From contig CM019063.1 in NCBI GenBank assembly GCA_009667805.1, forward strand, positions 349,888,442 through 349,952,441: 64,000 nt of DNA, written 5' to 3'. Positions 33,690-44,278 of the stretch are shown piece by piece; within the stretch, counting starts at the first letter, position 1, and each line of letters begins with the position of its first letter. Source of the stretch: Leptobrachium leishanense. Lineage: Eukaryota; Chordata; Amphibia; Anura; Megophryidae. The position numbers and the translations under genes are program-made. The notes beneath the pieces are model-generated. The model did no database searches. It was not told the origin of the DNA and worked only from the letters and a program-made list of their open reading frames with translations.

Positions 33690-34670
33690 CTGGGTCTGGG
33701 CCTGGTCCCTGGGTCTGGTTTGGGCCTTGGGGTCTGGGCCTTGGGGTTTGTGCTCTGGGCCTTGGGATATGGGCTGGGCCTGAGCCTTGGGGTCTGGTCT
33801 GGGCCCTGGGTTTGGTCCCTGGGACTGGGCCTTGGGGTCTGGTCCCTGAGTCTGGTCTGGGGTCTGGGCCCTGAGTCTGGCCTGGGGTCTGGGCCCTGGT
33901 CCTTGGGGCTGGGCCTTGGGGCCTGGTCCCTGGGGTCTGGGCCCTGGGTCTAGGCTGGGCCTGGTCCCTGGGGTCTGCACCTTGGGGTCTGGGCCCTGGG
34001 GTCTGGGCCTTGGGGTCTGGGCCCAGGGGTCTGGGCCTTGGGGGTCTGGGCCTTGGGGGTCTGGGCCTTGGGGTCTGGGCCCTGGGGTCTGGGCCCTGGG
34101 TCTGGGCCTTGGGGTCTGGGCCTTGGGGTCTGGACCCTGGGTCTGGGCCTTGGGGTCTGGGCCCAGGGGTCTGGGCCTTGGGGTCTGGGCCTTGGGGTCT
34201 GGACCCTGGGTCTGGGCCTTGGGGTCTGGACCCTGGGTCTGGGCCTTGGGGTCTGGACCCTGGGTCTTGGGGTCTGGGCCCAGGGTCTAGGCCTTGGGGT
34301 CTGGGCCCTGGGTCTGGGTCTTGGGGTCTGGGCCCAGGGGTCTTGGCCTTGGGGTCTGGGCCTTGGGGTCTGGACCCTGGGTCTTGGGGTCTGGGCCCAG
34401 GGTCTGGGCCTTGGGGTTTGGAGTCTGGGTCTTGGGGTCTGGGTCCAGGGTCTGGGCCTTGGGTTCTGGACCCTGGGTCTGGGCCTTGGGGTCTGGGCTT
34501 GGGGTCTGGGCCCAGGGTCTGGGCCTTGGGGTCTGGGCTTGGGGTCTGGGCCTTGGGGTCTGGGCCCAGGGTCTGGGCCTTGGGGTCTGGGCCTGGGGTC
34601 TGGGGGTCTGGGCCCTGGGTCTGGGCTTGGGGTCTGGGCCTTGGGGTCTGGGCCTTGGGTCTGGGCCCTG
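33690..34670 (+). repeat. G-rich minisatellite, about 14-15 bp unit
   Basis: About 980 bp of GGGGTCTGGGCCTT variants. Runs of three and four G separated by three or four bases occur throughout, so the plus strand has dense G-quadruplex potential. Long open frames here are a by-product of a stop-free repeat, not genes. Confidence 0.95.
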
Positions 34671-34902
34671 GCTCACCACTCCGCTTTCTTTATTTCTTCT
34701 CCTTTTCTTCAATCTTCTTTTCTTCTCTTCAATCTTCAGTCTTCTCTCTTCAGCCTGGTCCCTCCAGCTCAGGCGCGCAGCTTCACTGAGTAGAGGGGCG
34801 GAGCCAAAGCAACGTGCTTGGGAGGCCCTCACACGCTGCTTGGCCCCGCCCAGCCAGGAAGTGAAGCTGCCAGGAGCCGGAGGAGACACAGTGTCTCCTC
34901 CT

Positions 34903-34941
<39 letters not shown>

Positions 34942-35100
34942 CAGCTCCGGATTCAGACTCCTCGAGTCCGATACCGGAGCTGTAAGAGGGCGACGCCGCT
35001 GCTGAGGGGGGCCTGGCCCCCCCGGGGCCCGGTGGCCCGGGCCCCCACCAGGCCCGGGCCCCTTACGGCAGCATGGGCCGTAATGTCCTGATGGTGGCCC
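34671..35100. other. GC-rich stretch with (CAG)11
   Basis: A pyrimidine tract (34680-34750), then GC-rich sequence with a perfect (CAG)11 at 34904-34936 and GCCCGGG-type motifs near 35020-35065. It could be a CpG-rich repeat end. No coding frame is supported. Confidence 0.6.
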
Positions 35101-35102
35101 TG

Positions 35103-35256
35103 TGTGTGATACCATTTTTATTGGGTTAACTTTACATATAAAAGACAAGCTTTCAAGAGTGTAACCTCTCCTCTTCAGGTCTGGAAACTATACTGATCAG
35201 TGAAAGGTATCACTACGTACAGGTATACTCATGATTTTGGCAACTGGACTAACCCA
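35103..35256. repeat. Dispersed fold-back family, copy 1
   Basis: GATACCATTTTTATTGGG..AGACAAGCTTTCAAGAG and, at the right, AAAGGTATCACTACGT..ATGATTTTGGCAACTGGA. Both halves match 62409-62540, where the second half is inverted relative to the first. The complement reads CCTGAAGAGGAGAGG..GAAAGCTTG, loosely like a decayed hammerhead. Confidence 0.6.
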
Positions 35257-35304
35257 TTTTATATACAATATATATATATCACATACATATATATATCTAT
35301 CCAG

Positions 35305-35645
35305 GCACAGACCCCCAGAATTACATACACAGGCACTGGACCCCCAGAATAACATACACAACACTGAACCCCCAGAATAATATACACAGCACTGAGCCCC
35401 CAGAATAATATACACAGCACTGAACCCCCAGAATAATATACACAGCACTGAGCCCCCAGAATAATATACACAGCACTGAGACCCAGAATAATATACACAG
35501 CACTGAGCTCCAGAATAATATACACAGCACTGAGTCCCAGAATAATATACACAGCACTGAGCCCCAAGAATAATATGCACAGCACTGAGCCCCCAGAATA
35601 ATATACACAGCACTGAGCCCCAAGAATAATATGCACAGCACTGGT
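35305..35645 (+). repeat. About 27-bp minisatellite
   Basis: Units of CCCCAGAATAATATACACAG plus CACTGAG, about a dozen copies with small length changes. Confidence 0.92.
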
Positions 35646-35649
35646 TATA

Positions 35650-36250
35650 TGGATATATTTGCCCCAGCTCATATGGGTATATATTGCCCCAGCTCACATG
35701 AATATATTTTCCCGAGTTCACATGGATATTATTGACCCCAGCTCATATGGGTATATATTGCCCCAGTTCACATGGATATGCCCCAGGTCTCATGGATATG
35801 CCCCAGGTCTCATGGATATTGCCCCGCATCTCTCATGGATAATGCCCCAGGTCTCATGGATAATGCCCCAAGGTCTCATGGATAATGCCCCAGCTCTCAT
35901 GGATAATGCCCCAGCTCTCATGGATAATGCCCCAGCTCTCATGGATATTGCCCCCAGCTCTCATGGATAATGCCCCCAGGTCTCATGGATAATGCCCCCA
36001 GGTCTCATGGATAATGCCTCAGGTCTCATGGATAATGCCCCAGGTCTCATGGATATTGCCCCCAGGTCTCATGGATAATGCCCCAGGTCTCATGGATATT
36101 GCCCCCAGGTCTCAAGGATATTGCCCCCAGGTCTCATGGATATTGCCCCCAGGTCTCATGGATATTGCCCCCCGGTCTCATGGATAATGCACCAGGTCTC
36201 ATGCCCCAGGTCTCAAGGATAATGCCCCACCCCAGCTATCATGGATATTA
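35650..36250 (+). repeat. About 22-bp minisatellite
   Basis: Units of GGTCTCATGGATAATGCCCC with ATTGCCCCC variants, around 25 copies. Its left part has longer GCTCATATGGGTATATATTG units. Confidence 0.92.
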
Positions 36251-36280
36251 TTGCCCCCAGCAACCAGCTCACCTCTCTGT

Positions 36281-36465
36281 GGGCCCGAAACGATTGAGCA
36301 GGCCACCGCCGCACATTGCCGGCAGCCGCGTGCTTCCTGCTAGAACAACCGCTGACAGGAAGTGCAGCTGCTCTCCTGGGATCTGTCAGCGGTCGTTCTA
36401 GCAGGAAGCACGCGGCCGCCGGCAACGTGCGGCAGCGGCCTGCTCAATCGTTTCGGGCTCGGGCC
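36281..36465. repeat. GC-rich palindrome, 185 bp
   Basis: GGGCCCGAAACGATTGAGCA at the left pairs with TGCTCAATCGTTTCGGGCTC at the right. Arms of about 75-80 bp include GTGCTTCCTGCTAGAAC. A second small hairpin (AGCGGGAACCTGCGTTCCCGCT) follows at about 36469-36492. Confidence 0.85.
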
Positions 36466-36967
36466 ACAGCGGGAACCTGCGTTCCCGCTGTGGGAGAAGT
36501 ATGGGAATGCCGTTCCCGCAGGACTCGAGCCATGTCGGTGGGGTGTGTGAACAGATTAATTTTGAGTCATGGGAACTGATCCGATGTCACTAGGCATCCC
36601 CCTGAGGATGCCCGGCTCCCCCCAGGAGACCCCTTGGGCCTGGAATACAACCCCGATAAGGCTGTAGATAGTACACCATAGCGAGATGGGAATATCCCCA
36701 TCTATTGAGTAAAACCCCAAGCTTTTTGGGTTAAACCCACGACGCACAGTACTAGGAACCGCTATAGTACGTAGCATAAGAATGGTCAAAAACAAGCCGG
36801 GTCAAAATCAGAAACAGGGATCATAGACATAAACGGGTTGACAACTGGAATATCAATGAAAGCAATGGTAAGCGATGCGGGAACAGAACTCCACGTCAGG
36901 GCGACGAGGCAACTCCTCGCGTCCTGCTTTAAACCCGGCGGCTCCTCTTGACCACGCCAGTCCCGGC
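36466..36967 (-). repeat. Inverted gypsy LTR fragment and flank
   Basis: CTCCACGTCAGGGCGACGAG..CTTTAAACCCGGCGGCTCCT at 36889-36950 is the reverse complement of about 38083-38146 upstream of the broken gypsy. The left portion (36590-36860) has LTR-like character but no defined ends. Confidence 0.55.
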
Positions 36968-37334
36968 GGATCCTGCTTACTTTTCTGACCCGGCTATTCC
37001 TATTCGACAATTCTCTTGATTATCCCCATTGGTGTTTTGTCTGAGCAGTTTTATGTTTTACTGCATGTGTGCTGTTTGGAGGTCTGCCCGCCTCCAAGGC
37101 CAACTCCCCTCTCGCTCATGGTCTCTAGTAACTAACCAATCTGGTCTGAGTCCTAATCGCAAGGCATCTGATTGTGTGTATATCTGCCGATTCGTGAGAT
37201 CATATAATGGTGACAGCGTTCTGCTATCTGCACTTTTTGGTTACAGTTTAAACACCAAGTTTACCGATTTTGTGAGTGTCCTGCAGCCTGCACAGTTCAT
37301 CTACCACGACAAACTCTTGCTTAAAAACAAATGT
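36968..37334 (+). repeat. 367-bp duplicated segment, copy 1
   Basis: GGATCCTGCTTACTTTTCTG to ACAAATGT, almost identical to 38222-38588 and the same length; by eye the main difference is CCAAGGCC against CCTTGGCC. Probably the U5 part of a gypsy LTR. Confidence 0.88.
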
Positions 37335-37499
37335 CCCGCCCCTTCAGACGCCGCTCGGCCATTACAAGGTGCTGGCACTTGACCAGCCAGTGGCACCGAA
37401 CTATGCCCAGACCCCCCCAGGCAGCACAGCAGGGGCTGAGGATGTAACATAAAGGGCGTCATTAGGAGCATTAGGAGTGTTCCAGCTCTAACTTGCGGA

Positions 37500-37735
37500 T
37501 GTCACTCAGAAGTGGAGGCATATGCAGATGACTTTTGCTTCTTACGGGCCATTGCCTTACTGATTAAAAAGCCTCGTAGTACTGCCTTGTGCGCCTCCCA
37601 TAACGTCGGTACGGCAACATCTGGGGTCAAATTTTTGGTGAAGAAATCAGACAGTAATTGCGTCGCTTCCTGACAAATGACTGGGTCAGTTAACAAAGAA
37701 CCATTCAGGCGCCATAGACGTTCCTTTGGTCAGTA
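37500..37735 (-). pseudogene. L1 ORF2 linker fragment, minus strand
   Basis: The minus strand encodes ERLWRLNGSLLTDPVICQEA then TPDVAVPTLWEAHKAVLRGF, aligning with LLMHEPAKQAIQL..TPDICPLMVWQAHKAVIRG of the large L1 (about 22960-23100). Both ends truncated. Confidence 0.8.
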
Positions 37736-38221
37736 AAGAGGTGAGAGCAGGAGGGGCGGAGCTGACAACCGGCGGGAGCAGTCGCAATTTGGAAAGCTCT
37801 CTGTCTCATAGAGCCATTTTTTGTGGATTTTTGCGATTTTCTGGCCCGAAGAGGAGCCCGGATTTTTAGGGAGCACATTGACTGTCCTGCTCACCCTAGC
37901 CTGGCCGATTGTGCTGCCTGTCTGGCGCTGTTTGGAGGACTTGGGAGTTTGAGCCCTGCTCTCTATTACATCCTCAGCCCCCGCAGCGCTGCCTGGGGGG
38001 TCTGGGCATCATTCGAGTCGCTGGCTGGCCGGGTGCCAGCACTTACTAATGGCCGATCGGCGTCTGAGGGGGCGGGGTCTGGTGTGGTCACGAGGAGCCA
38101 CCGGCTTTAAAGCAGGGTGCGAGAGATTGCTCATCGCCCTGACGTGGAGTTTTGTTCCCACATCGCCTGTTGACTGATATCACGCTTTTGATTAGCCAGT
38201 TGCCAACCTGATTTTGTACGA
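37736..38221. other. GC-rich sequence leading into the LTR duplicate
   Basis: GAGGGGCGGAGCTGACAACC near 37750 resembles an L1 5' end. 38083-38146 holds the LTR promoter-like part (CTTTAAAG, CCTGACGTGG), comparable with 4375-4420. No gene seen. Confidence 0.45.
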
Positions 38222-38588
38222 GGATCCTGCTTACTTTTCTGACCCGGCTATTCCTATTCGACAATTCTCTTGATTATCCCCATTGGTGTTTTGTCTGAGC
38301 AGTTTTATGTTTTACTGCATGTGTGCTGTTTGGAGGTCTGCCCGCCTCCTTGGCCAACTCCCCTCTCGCTCATGGTCTCTAGTAACTAACCAATCTGGTC
38401 TGAGTCCTAATCGCAAGGCATCTGATTGTGTGTATATCTGCCGATTCGTGAGATCATATAATGGTGACAGCGTTCTGCTATCTGCACTTTTTGGTTACAG
38501 TTTAAACACCAAGTTTACCGATTTTGTGAGTGTCCTGCAGCCTGCACAGTTCATCTACCACGACAAACTCTTGCTTAAAAACAAATGT
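38222..38588 (+). repeat. 367-bp duplicated segment, copy 2 (gypsy LTR part)
   Basis: Partner of 36968-37334. Here it lies between the promoter-like box and the gag start, as expected for R-U5 of the broken gypsy. The LTR may end at CGTTACA near 38991. Confidence 0.7.
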
Positions 38589-38662
38589 AAAATTGACTAT
38601 GCTTATCTGATACCTAGCCATGTTCATGTCTCCAGGATATGTTTATTTGAGACTAGAATTTA

Positions 38663-38793
38663 TGGGGCATATTACATAGTTGGTGCTAACTTTACCAGAG
38701 CTGTTGTAAACTTCCCAGAGCCATTATAGCATATGGAGGTTTTAAGTTTACAACAGCTCTGGTTAAGTTAGCACCAACATTGTAATACTGCCC
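38663..38793. mobile_element. Palindromic MITE, copy 2
   Basis: TGGGGCATATTACATAGTTG..GCACCAACATTGTAATACTG; TA flanks on both sides. It matches the copy at 32748-32873 and interrupts the presumed gypsy LTR or leader. Confidence 0.8.
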
Positions 38794-39006
38794 TATGTGT
38801 TTGCACTAAGCGATCTTTTGGTCTCGAAACCAATTGAGCTTAGGTGCTACTCAGGATTGTTTATTAACTCCCTGGCTTGGGACAACAGGTCTTACAATAC
38901 TCTTTGCTTTGAAACCTTGTATCAGAAAAATCTGTCCACTACGATCCTAACTACGCTTCTCCAGTGTGAGCGCCATAGCGTCCGTTACATTACGTCAGGG
39001 CCAAAT

Positions 39007-41200
39007 ATGTCTCGGACAGATTTATCTGTGCTCATGTCTAGACTGGGTGATAATATTACCAAACAAGAGGAACAGGACCATCGCATGGACCAGTTTGCTC
39101 AGGCTTTGGGCCTACTCCTGAATCAGTCCAGTAAGGCCTCACCGCCTCCTTCTCCTGCAATTGACATGTCCTCTCAGGCAGTCTCTGTTTCCTCTATGAT
39201 AGCTGCTGAAGTCTCTCATGTGAGTTTAAAAACACCTACATGTTTCAGTGGGAATTCTGGTTCTTGCAGAGGGTTTATAACCCAAATCTATATAATGTTT
39301 GAATTGAACCCAGGAATGTGCCCTACAGACAGAGCCAAGGTGGGTTATGTTATTAACCACCTAACCGAGAAAGCTCTGCTCTGGGCAACCCCTTTATGGG
39401 AATTAAAGAAACCAGTGGTGTTTAATTATGCTATGTTTATGAAGGAACTGAGACATACTTTTGATCCTGCTAGGAGGGCAACTGGAGCAGCCAGAGCATT
39501 GTGGCGCATCACACAGGGCAACCGCCAAGTTGCAGATTACGCAATAGAATTTAAAACTGTGGCTGCTGAATTGCAATGGCCTAATGTTGCGCTTACTACG
39601 GCATTTCTTGAAGGAATATCTGATACTCTTATGCACGAATTAGCTCCCATGTCACTACCCGAGGAGCTAGATGACCTGATTGATTATTGGATAGCCCTCA
39701 ACGATCAAATACGTGACAGGAGGTCTGGCCATAGCAAGTCGCACAAACCTTCCCATGGTACCTCTTCTACTCCTAGGTTGGCTCACAATGTCTCCCCTCC
39801 TAGACCTGTACCAGCTGAACCAGAGCCTATGCAGTTAGGCCGTTCTAGCATCTCAGGAGAGGAGAGACAATATCGCTTCAGAGAAGGCCTGTGTTTCTAT
39901 TGTGCAGACAGGGGACATTCCATTTACAATGTCCCAAACGACGTAAGAGATCCAATGTGTCGGGAAACAACCAAGCCTAGAATCCTCTGAGAGACAGGTT
40001 CTAGGTACTATTGTAGTGTCTCTCGTGTCGAGTAAGAAAAGAAAAAAATCTCGTGTAGTGGTGCCTGTGTCAATTGCTTGGGAGCAAAACAAGTTTGACA
40101 CAGAGGCACTGATTGATTCTGGGTCTGCTGGGAATTTCCTGGATTCTGGGTTTGCTGCTATTCACCAAGTGCCTTTGGTGGAAAAGAAGTACCCCTTCTC
40201 ATTGAGAGTATTGACGGCAGGAAATTACTGAGGACCCATGTTACACATGATACTGTTCCTGTCTCTTTCGGTACTGGTGTGTTGCACAAAGAAAATATCC
40301 AGTTCCAGATAATAAAATCACCTACAGTGCCTATTGTATTGGGTTATCCATGGTTGGCCAAACATAACCTAGTTGTTAACTGGACCACAGGGGAGTTGGA
40401 TTCTTGGGGATCTAAATGTTGGTCCAGATGTCTGGGTATGAGTGCTGTGGTGGGCAGTCTGAACGTGGCCACTGCTCCTCCACTTTCCACAGAGGTACCC
40501 AAGTGGTATAGCAACCTGAAGGAGGTATTTGATAAAGGGAAATCTGAGATTTTACCTCCTCACAGACCTTATGATTGTGCTATAGATCTGTTGCCAGTTG
40601 CCATGCCTCCAAGAGGACATGTCTACCCACTCACTGAAAAAGAGAATGACATCATGGAGGAATATATACGAGAAAACTTGGCTCGTGGGTTCATTCACCA
40701 TTCCTCCTCTCCTGCGGGAGCAGGGGTTTTTTGTATCAAAAAAGGAGGGGGATTTGAGACCATGCATTGACTATAGAGGGTTAAACAGAATCTATATGAA
40801 GTTGGACCTAAGAGGTGCTTTTAATTTGGTTAGAGTCAAGAAAGCCCATGAATGGAAGACTGCTTTCAATACCAGGAGTGGTCATTATGAAAATCTGGTT
40901 ATACCATTTGGCTTATGTAATGCGCCAGCAGTCTTCCAAGACTTTATCAATGATGTCCTGAGGGACTTTTTGCAAGTCTTTGTTATAGTCTATTTGGACG
41001 ATATTTTAATTTACTCTCCTGATGTTGAGACAAACCACGCTCATGTGCGTACAGTATTGCAAAGGTTGCTGGAAAACAAAGTGTACTGCAAGTTAGAAAA
41101 ATGTCTGACATAACTTCAGCCCACTTCTTGGGTTACATCATCACGCCAGAGGGCTTTGAAATAGACCCTCAGAAATTGTCTGACAGCAAAGAATGGCCAC
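39007..41200 (+). pseudogene. Ty3/gypsy Gag-Pol, broken and truncated
   Basis: Gag begins at ATG 39007 (MSRTDLSVLMSRLGDN) and aligns along its length with the intact element at 1-4225 (FDPARRATGAAR against FDPSRRATNAGR), but is a different subfamily. A frameshift near 39915 falls inside the CCHC knuckle (CFYCADRGHS). Further shifts or stops lie near 39988, 40005, 40228 and 40735. The protease DSGSAGNF is at about 40118-40141. The RT lacks about 25 residues between DYRGLNRI and the next motif, yet keeps YLDDILIYS (about 40990-41016). The sequence stops at EWPL at 41200, joining TGTCACGG. RNase H, integrase and chromodomain are absent. At least six lesions. Confidence 0.92.
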
Positions 41201-41441
41201 TGTCACGGAAAGAAAAGACCAAGCTAAACTAGCTAACTACTTACCTTGCCGTGCTGCACGGAAGAGGAGCGTACAAGGGGATTACAGCTCCAAGCCTCTG
41301 GACCTACTAACTCTACCCGCTCAAGGGCCCCAAGTTATGCCAACCTAACCTCCTTACACAGTACCCACCCTTCCGAATGTATACACTGCTACCATGAAAG
41401 TAATAGGGCACTCTCGAAACCCCACTAGCTGTATACCACCC
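41201..41441 (+). repeat. LTR-like fragment after truncated gypsy pol
   Basis: Starts TGTCACGG, as gypsy LTRs in this window do, directly at the pol break. That suggests an internal deletion bringing pol next to the 3' LTR. The Gmr1-like element inserted into its end (duplication CACCC at 41437-41441), and the host sequence resumes at 54560. No matching CGTGACA end was found. Confidence 0.45.
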
Positions 41442-42150
41442 TGTGGCAGATTAGATCTGTATTTCTATCTATATAAGGGTCTGCCTGTATATATGTGTCT
41501 ATCTGCCTGTTTATACATATCTCCTCCATATAGAGTTATATTCATATTTGTGTCTGGCCATTTGGTAAATGTATCCCTGTGTTCACAGCTGAAATGTAAT
41601 TAACATGGTTAGCTTTCTCCCCTGGGGGGAGGATATAACACGTAGCTGTAAAAAGGGAATTTCTTTTGTACACTGACATAGTAAATCACACCTTGGAAGC
41701 CAGCCCGGCACCAAGATGCAAACCAAGATTTGGACACAATCTTCAAAGACAGGAAGCACATCCTTGATCTCTAAGGGGGTCTGGAGGGAAAAGGGACGCC
41801 TTTGGGCAATTAAAGATTAATTGACATGCGCTGTAGCAAAAGGCACTCTGGGAAATGTAGTCCAGGACACTGGGCCATTTGGGGGTGGGCTGGAAAGATC
41901 AGGAAGTGTATAAATTCTGAAAACTGGCCATGTGCTAGGGCTGATCACTTGGGGTACCTTCTAAAGAGGACTGATCGGTCCATGTTCCTACCTCCAGGAG
42001 ACCACTGATGCTAGCTTAATGAATAGCTCTTTGTAAGTAAGGCTCTATGGTTCACCCTTTTTTCTTTCATTTGCTGTGTAGTGTGTAATTAATTGATTTA
42101 TTCTAGTTATAATTTTTTCTGTAACAACAAAGCACTGTGATGTTTTTATA
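41442..42150 (+). repeat. Gmr1-like 5' LTR, first part
   Basis: TGTGGCAGATTAGATCTGTA onward, matching 53348-54066. Interrupted at TTTTTATA by the Helitron. Confidence 0.95.
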
Positions 42151-42329
42151 TCTATACTATAAAAGGATAAGCTAAAAACTGTCCGTCGCCAAAAGCCGTC
42201 TGCGCATGCGCAACGGACATTTGAAAGCGGCCGTTAGAACACACAGGTAGCTGCGCGTGCCGGCCGCGTGAAAAAAAAAAAAAAAAAAACGGCACGAGCC
42301 GCGTGCAGCTACCCGTGTGTTTACACGGC

Positions 42330-43170
42330 CAGATGCCCCGATCCTCCAGCGGTGACCGTCCTCCGGCGGGCCTCCAGGCTCAGGCGAGCCCCCGGCTCGG
42401 TTTGGGCCTACAGGCCCAGCCGAGCCGGGGACTCGCCTAAGCCTAGAGGCCCGCCGAGCAGCCAGCAGCAGCCGGAGAAGGTCACCGCTGGAGGATCGGG
42501 GCCGAAGTTCCCAAACAAACACACCCCAAAATCGGCCCTGAGCTCCAGCGGAGACCTCCTCCGGCTGCCGGTGGCCGCTCGGCGGCCCTCTAGGCTTAGG
42601 CGAGCCCCCGGCTCGGTTTGGGCCTACAGGCCCAGCCGAGCCGGGGACTCGCCTAAGCCTAGAGGCCCGCCGAGCAGCCAGCGGCAGCCGGAGAAGGTCA
42701 CCGCTGGAGGATCGGGGCCGAAGTTCCCAAACAAATACACCCCAAAATCGGCCCTGAGCTCCAGCGGAGACCTCCTCCGGCTGCCGCTGGCTGCTCGGCG
42801 GGCCTCTAGGCTTAGGCGAGCCCCCGGCTCGGTTTGGGCCTACAGGCCCAGCCGAGCCGGGGACTCGCCTAAGCCTAGAGGCCCGCCGAGCAGCCAGCGG
42901 CAGCCAGAGAAGGTCACCGCTGGAGGATCGGGGCCGAAGTTCCCAAAAAATACACCCCAAAATCGGCCCTGAGCTCCAGCGGAGACCTCCTCCAGCTGCC
43001 GCTGGCTGCTCGGCGGGCCTCTAGGCTTAGGCGAGCCCCCGGCTTGGCTTGGGCCTACAGGCCCAGCCGAGCCGGGGACTCGCCTAAGCGTAGAGGCCGG
43101 CCGAGCAGCCAGCGGCAGCTGGAGGAGGTCACCGCTGGAGCTCAGGGCCGATGTTGCCTAACACATACTC
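42330..43170. repeat. 215-bp tandem repeat, about four copies, GC-rich
   Basis: ATCGGCCCTGAGCTCCAGCG recurs at 42531, 42747 and 42962 (216 and 215 bp). Each unit contains an internal inverted repeat (CGAGCCCCCGGCTCG..CGAGCCGGGGACTCG), so it can form strong hairpins. Diverged related units continue to about 44040. Confidence 0.9.
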
Positions 43171-43378
43171 ACCGACATCGGCCCTTAGCTCCTCCAGCGA
43201 TGGCGGTCCCGCTTGCAGCATCCTCTCTCCGTTGCTCGCCGGAATGACGTCACGAAAGCCTTTGACCCCGGGGGTCAAAGGCTTTCGTGATGTCATCCTG
43301 GCGAGCAACGGAGAGAGAGAGGATGCTGCAAGCGGGACCGCCATCGCTGGAGGAGCTAAGGGCCGATGTCGGTGAGTA
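43163..43378. repeat. Palindrome inside the Helitron, 1
   Basis: Centre near 43270 at GACCCCGGGGGTC; arms of about 105 bp (ATACTCACCGACATCGGCCC to its complement) with few mismatches. Confidence 0.9.
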
Positions 43379-44078
43379 TGTGTGGAACCGGTGGAGGACT
43401 CGAGGCCGATGTAGGTGAGTATGTGCTCTACACACACACACACACCCTGCTTGCTCGGCCGGTATCCAAGCTTAGGCGAACCCCCGGCTTGGCTTGGGCC
43501 TAGAGGCCCTGCCGAGCCGGGGACTCGCCTGAGCATGGAGGCCGGTCGAGTTGCATGCTCGGGCGTCCTCCAGGCTCAGGCGAGTCCCCGGCTCGGCCTC
43601 TAGGCCCACGCCAAGCCGGGGGCTCGCCTAAGCTTGGTCGGCATCCAGGCTCAGGCAAGCCCCCGGCTTGGCTTAGGCCTAGAGGCCCAGCCGAGCCAGG
43701 GACTCACCTGAGCCTGGAGGACGGCCGAGCATGCAACTCGACCGGCCTCCATGCTCAGGCGAGTCCCCGGCTCTGCTGGGCCTCTAGGCCCAAGCCGGGG
43801 GCTCGCCTAAGCTTGGATACCGGCCGAGTAAGCAGGGTGGGTGTGGAGAGCACATACTCACCTACATTAGCCCTGAGCTCCAGCGGTGACTGTCCTCCGG
43901 CTGTCGCAGGCTGCTCGGCCGGCCTCCAGGCTCAGGCGAGCCCCGGCTTGGCTTGGGCCTACAGGCCCAGCCAAGCCGGGGGCTCGCCTAAGCCTGGAGG
44001 CCGGCCGAGCAGCCTACGACAGCCACCGCTGAGGCTCTGGGCCAATGTAGGGGGATGTTGCCTACACATACTCACCTA

Positions 44079-44278
44079 CATCGGCCCTTAGCTCCTCCAG
44101 CGATGGCGGTCCCGCTTCCAGCGTCCTCTCTCGCTCCGTTGTTCGCCGGAATGACGTCACGAAAGCCTTTGACCCCGGGGGTCAAAGGCTTTCGTGACGT
44201 CATCCCGGCGACCAACGGAGCGAGAGAGGACGCTGGAAGCGGGACAGCCATCGCTGGAGGGCCGATGTAGGTGAGTAT
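44079..44278. repeat. Palindrome inside the Helitron, 2
   Basis: Same family as 43163-43378, centre near 44178; arms include GACGTCACGAAAGCCTTTGA. Its right edge runs directly into the 19-bp minisatellite. Confidence 0.9.

Noticed and set aside
33680..35091. Gly/Leu/Trp-rich frames of 120-265 codons
   Set aside because: Products of the G-rich minisatellite; all phases are open because the unit has no stop.
35197..35970. Tyr/Cys-rich repetitive frames on both strands
   Set aside because: Direct translations of the 27-bp and 22-bp minisatellites.
42172..44091. Pro/Arg/Ser-rich frames of 130-260 codons
   Set aside because: They follow the 215-bp GC-rich Helitron repeat and its palindromes; the same peptide recurs with the repeat period.
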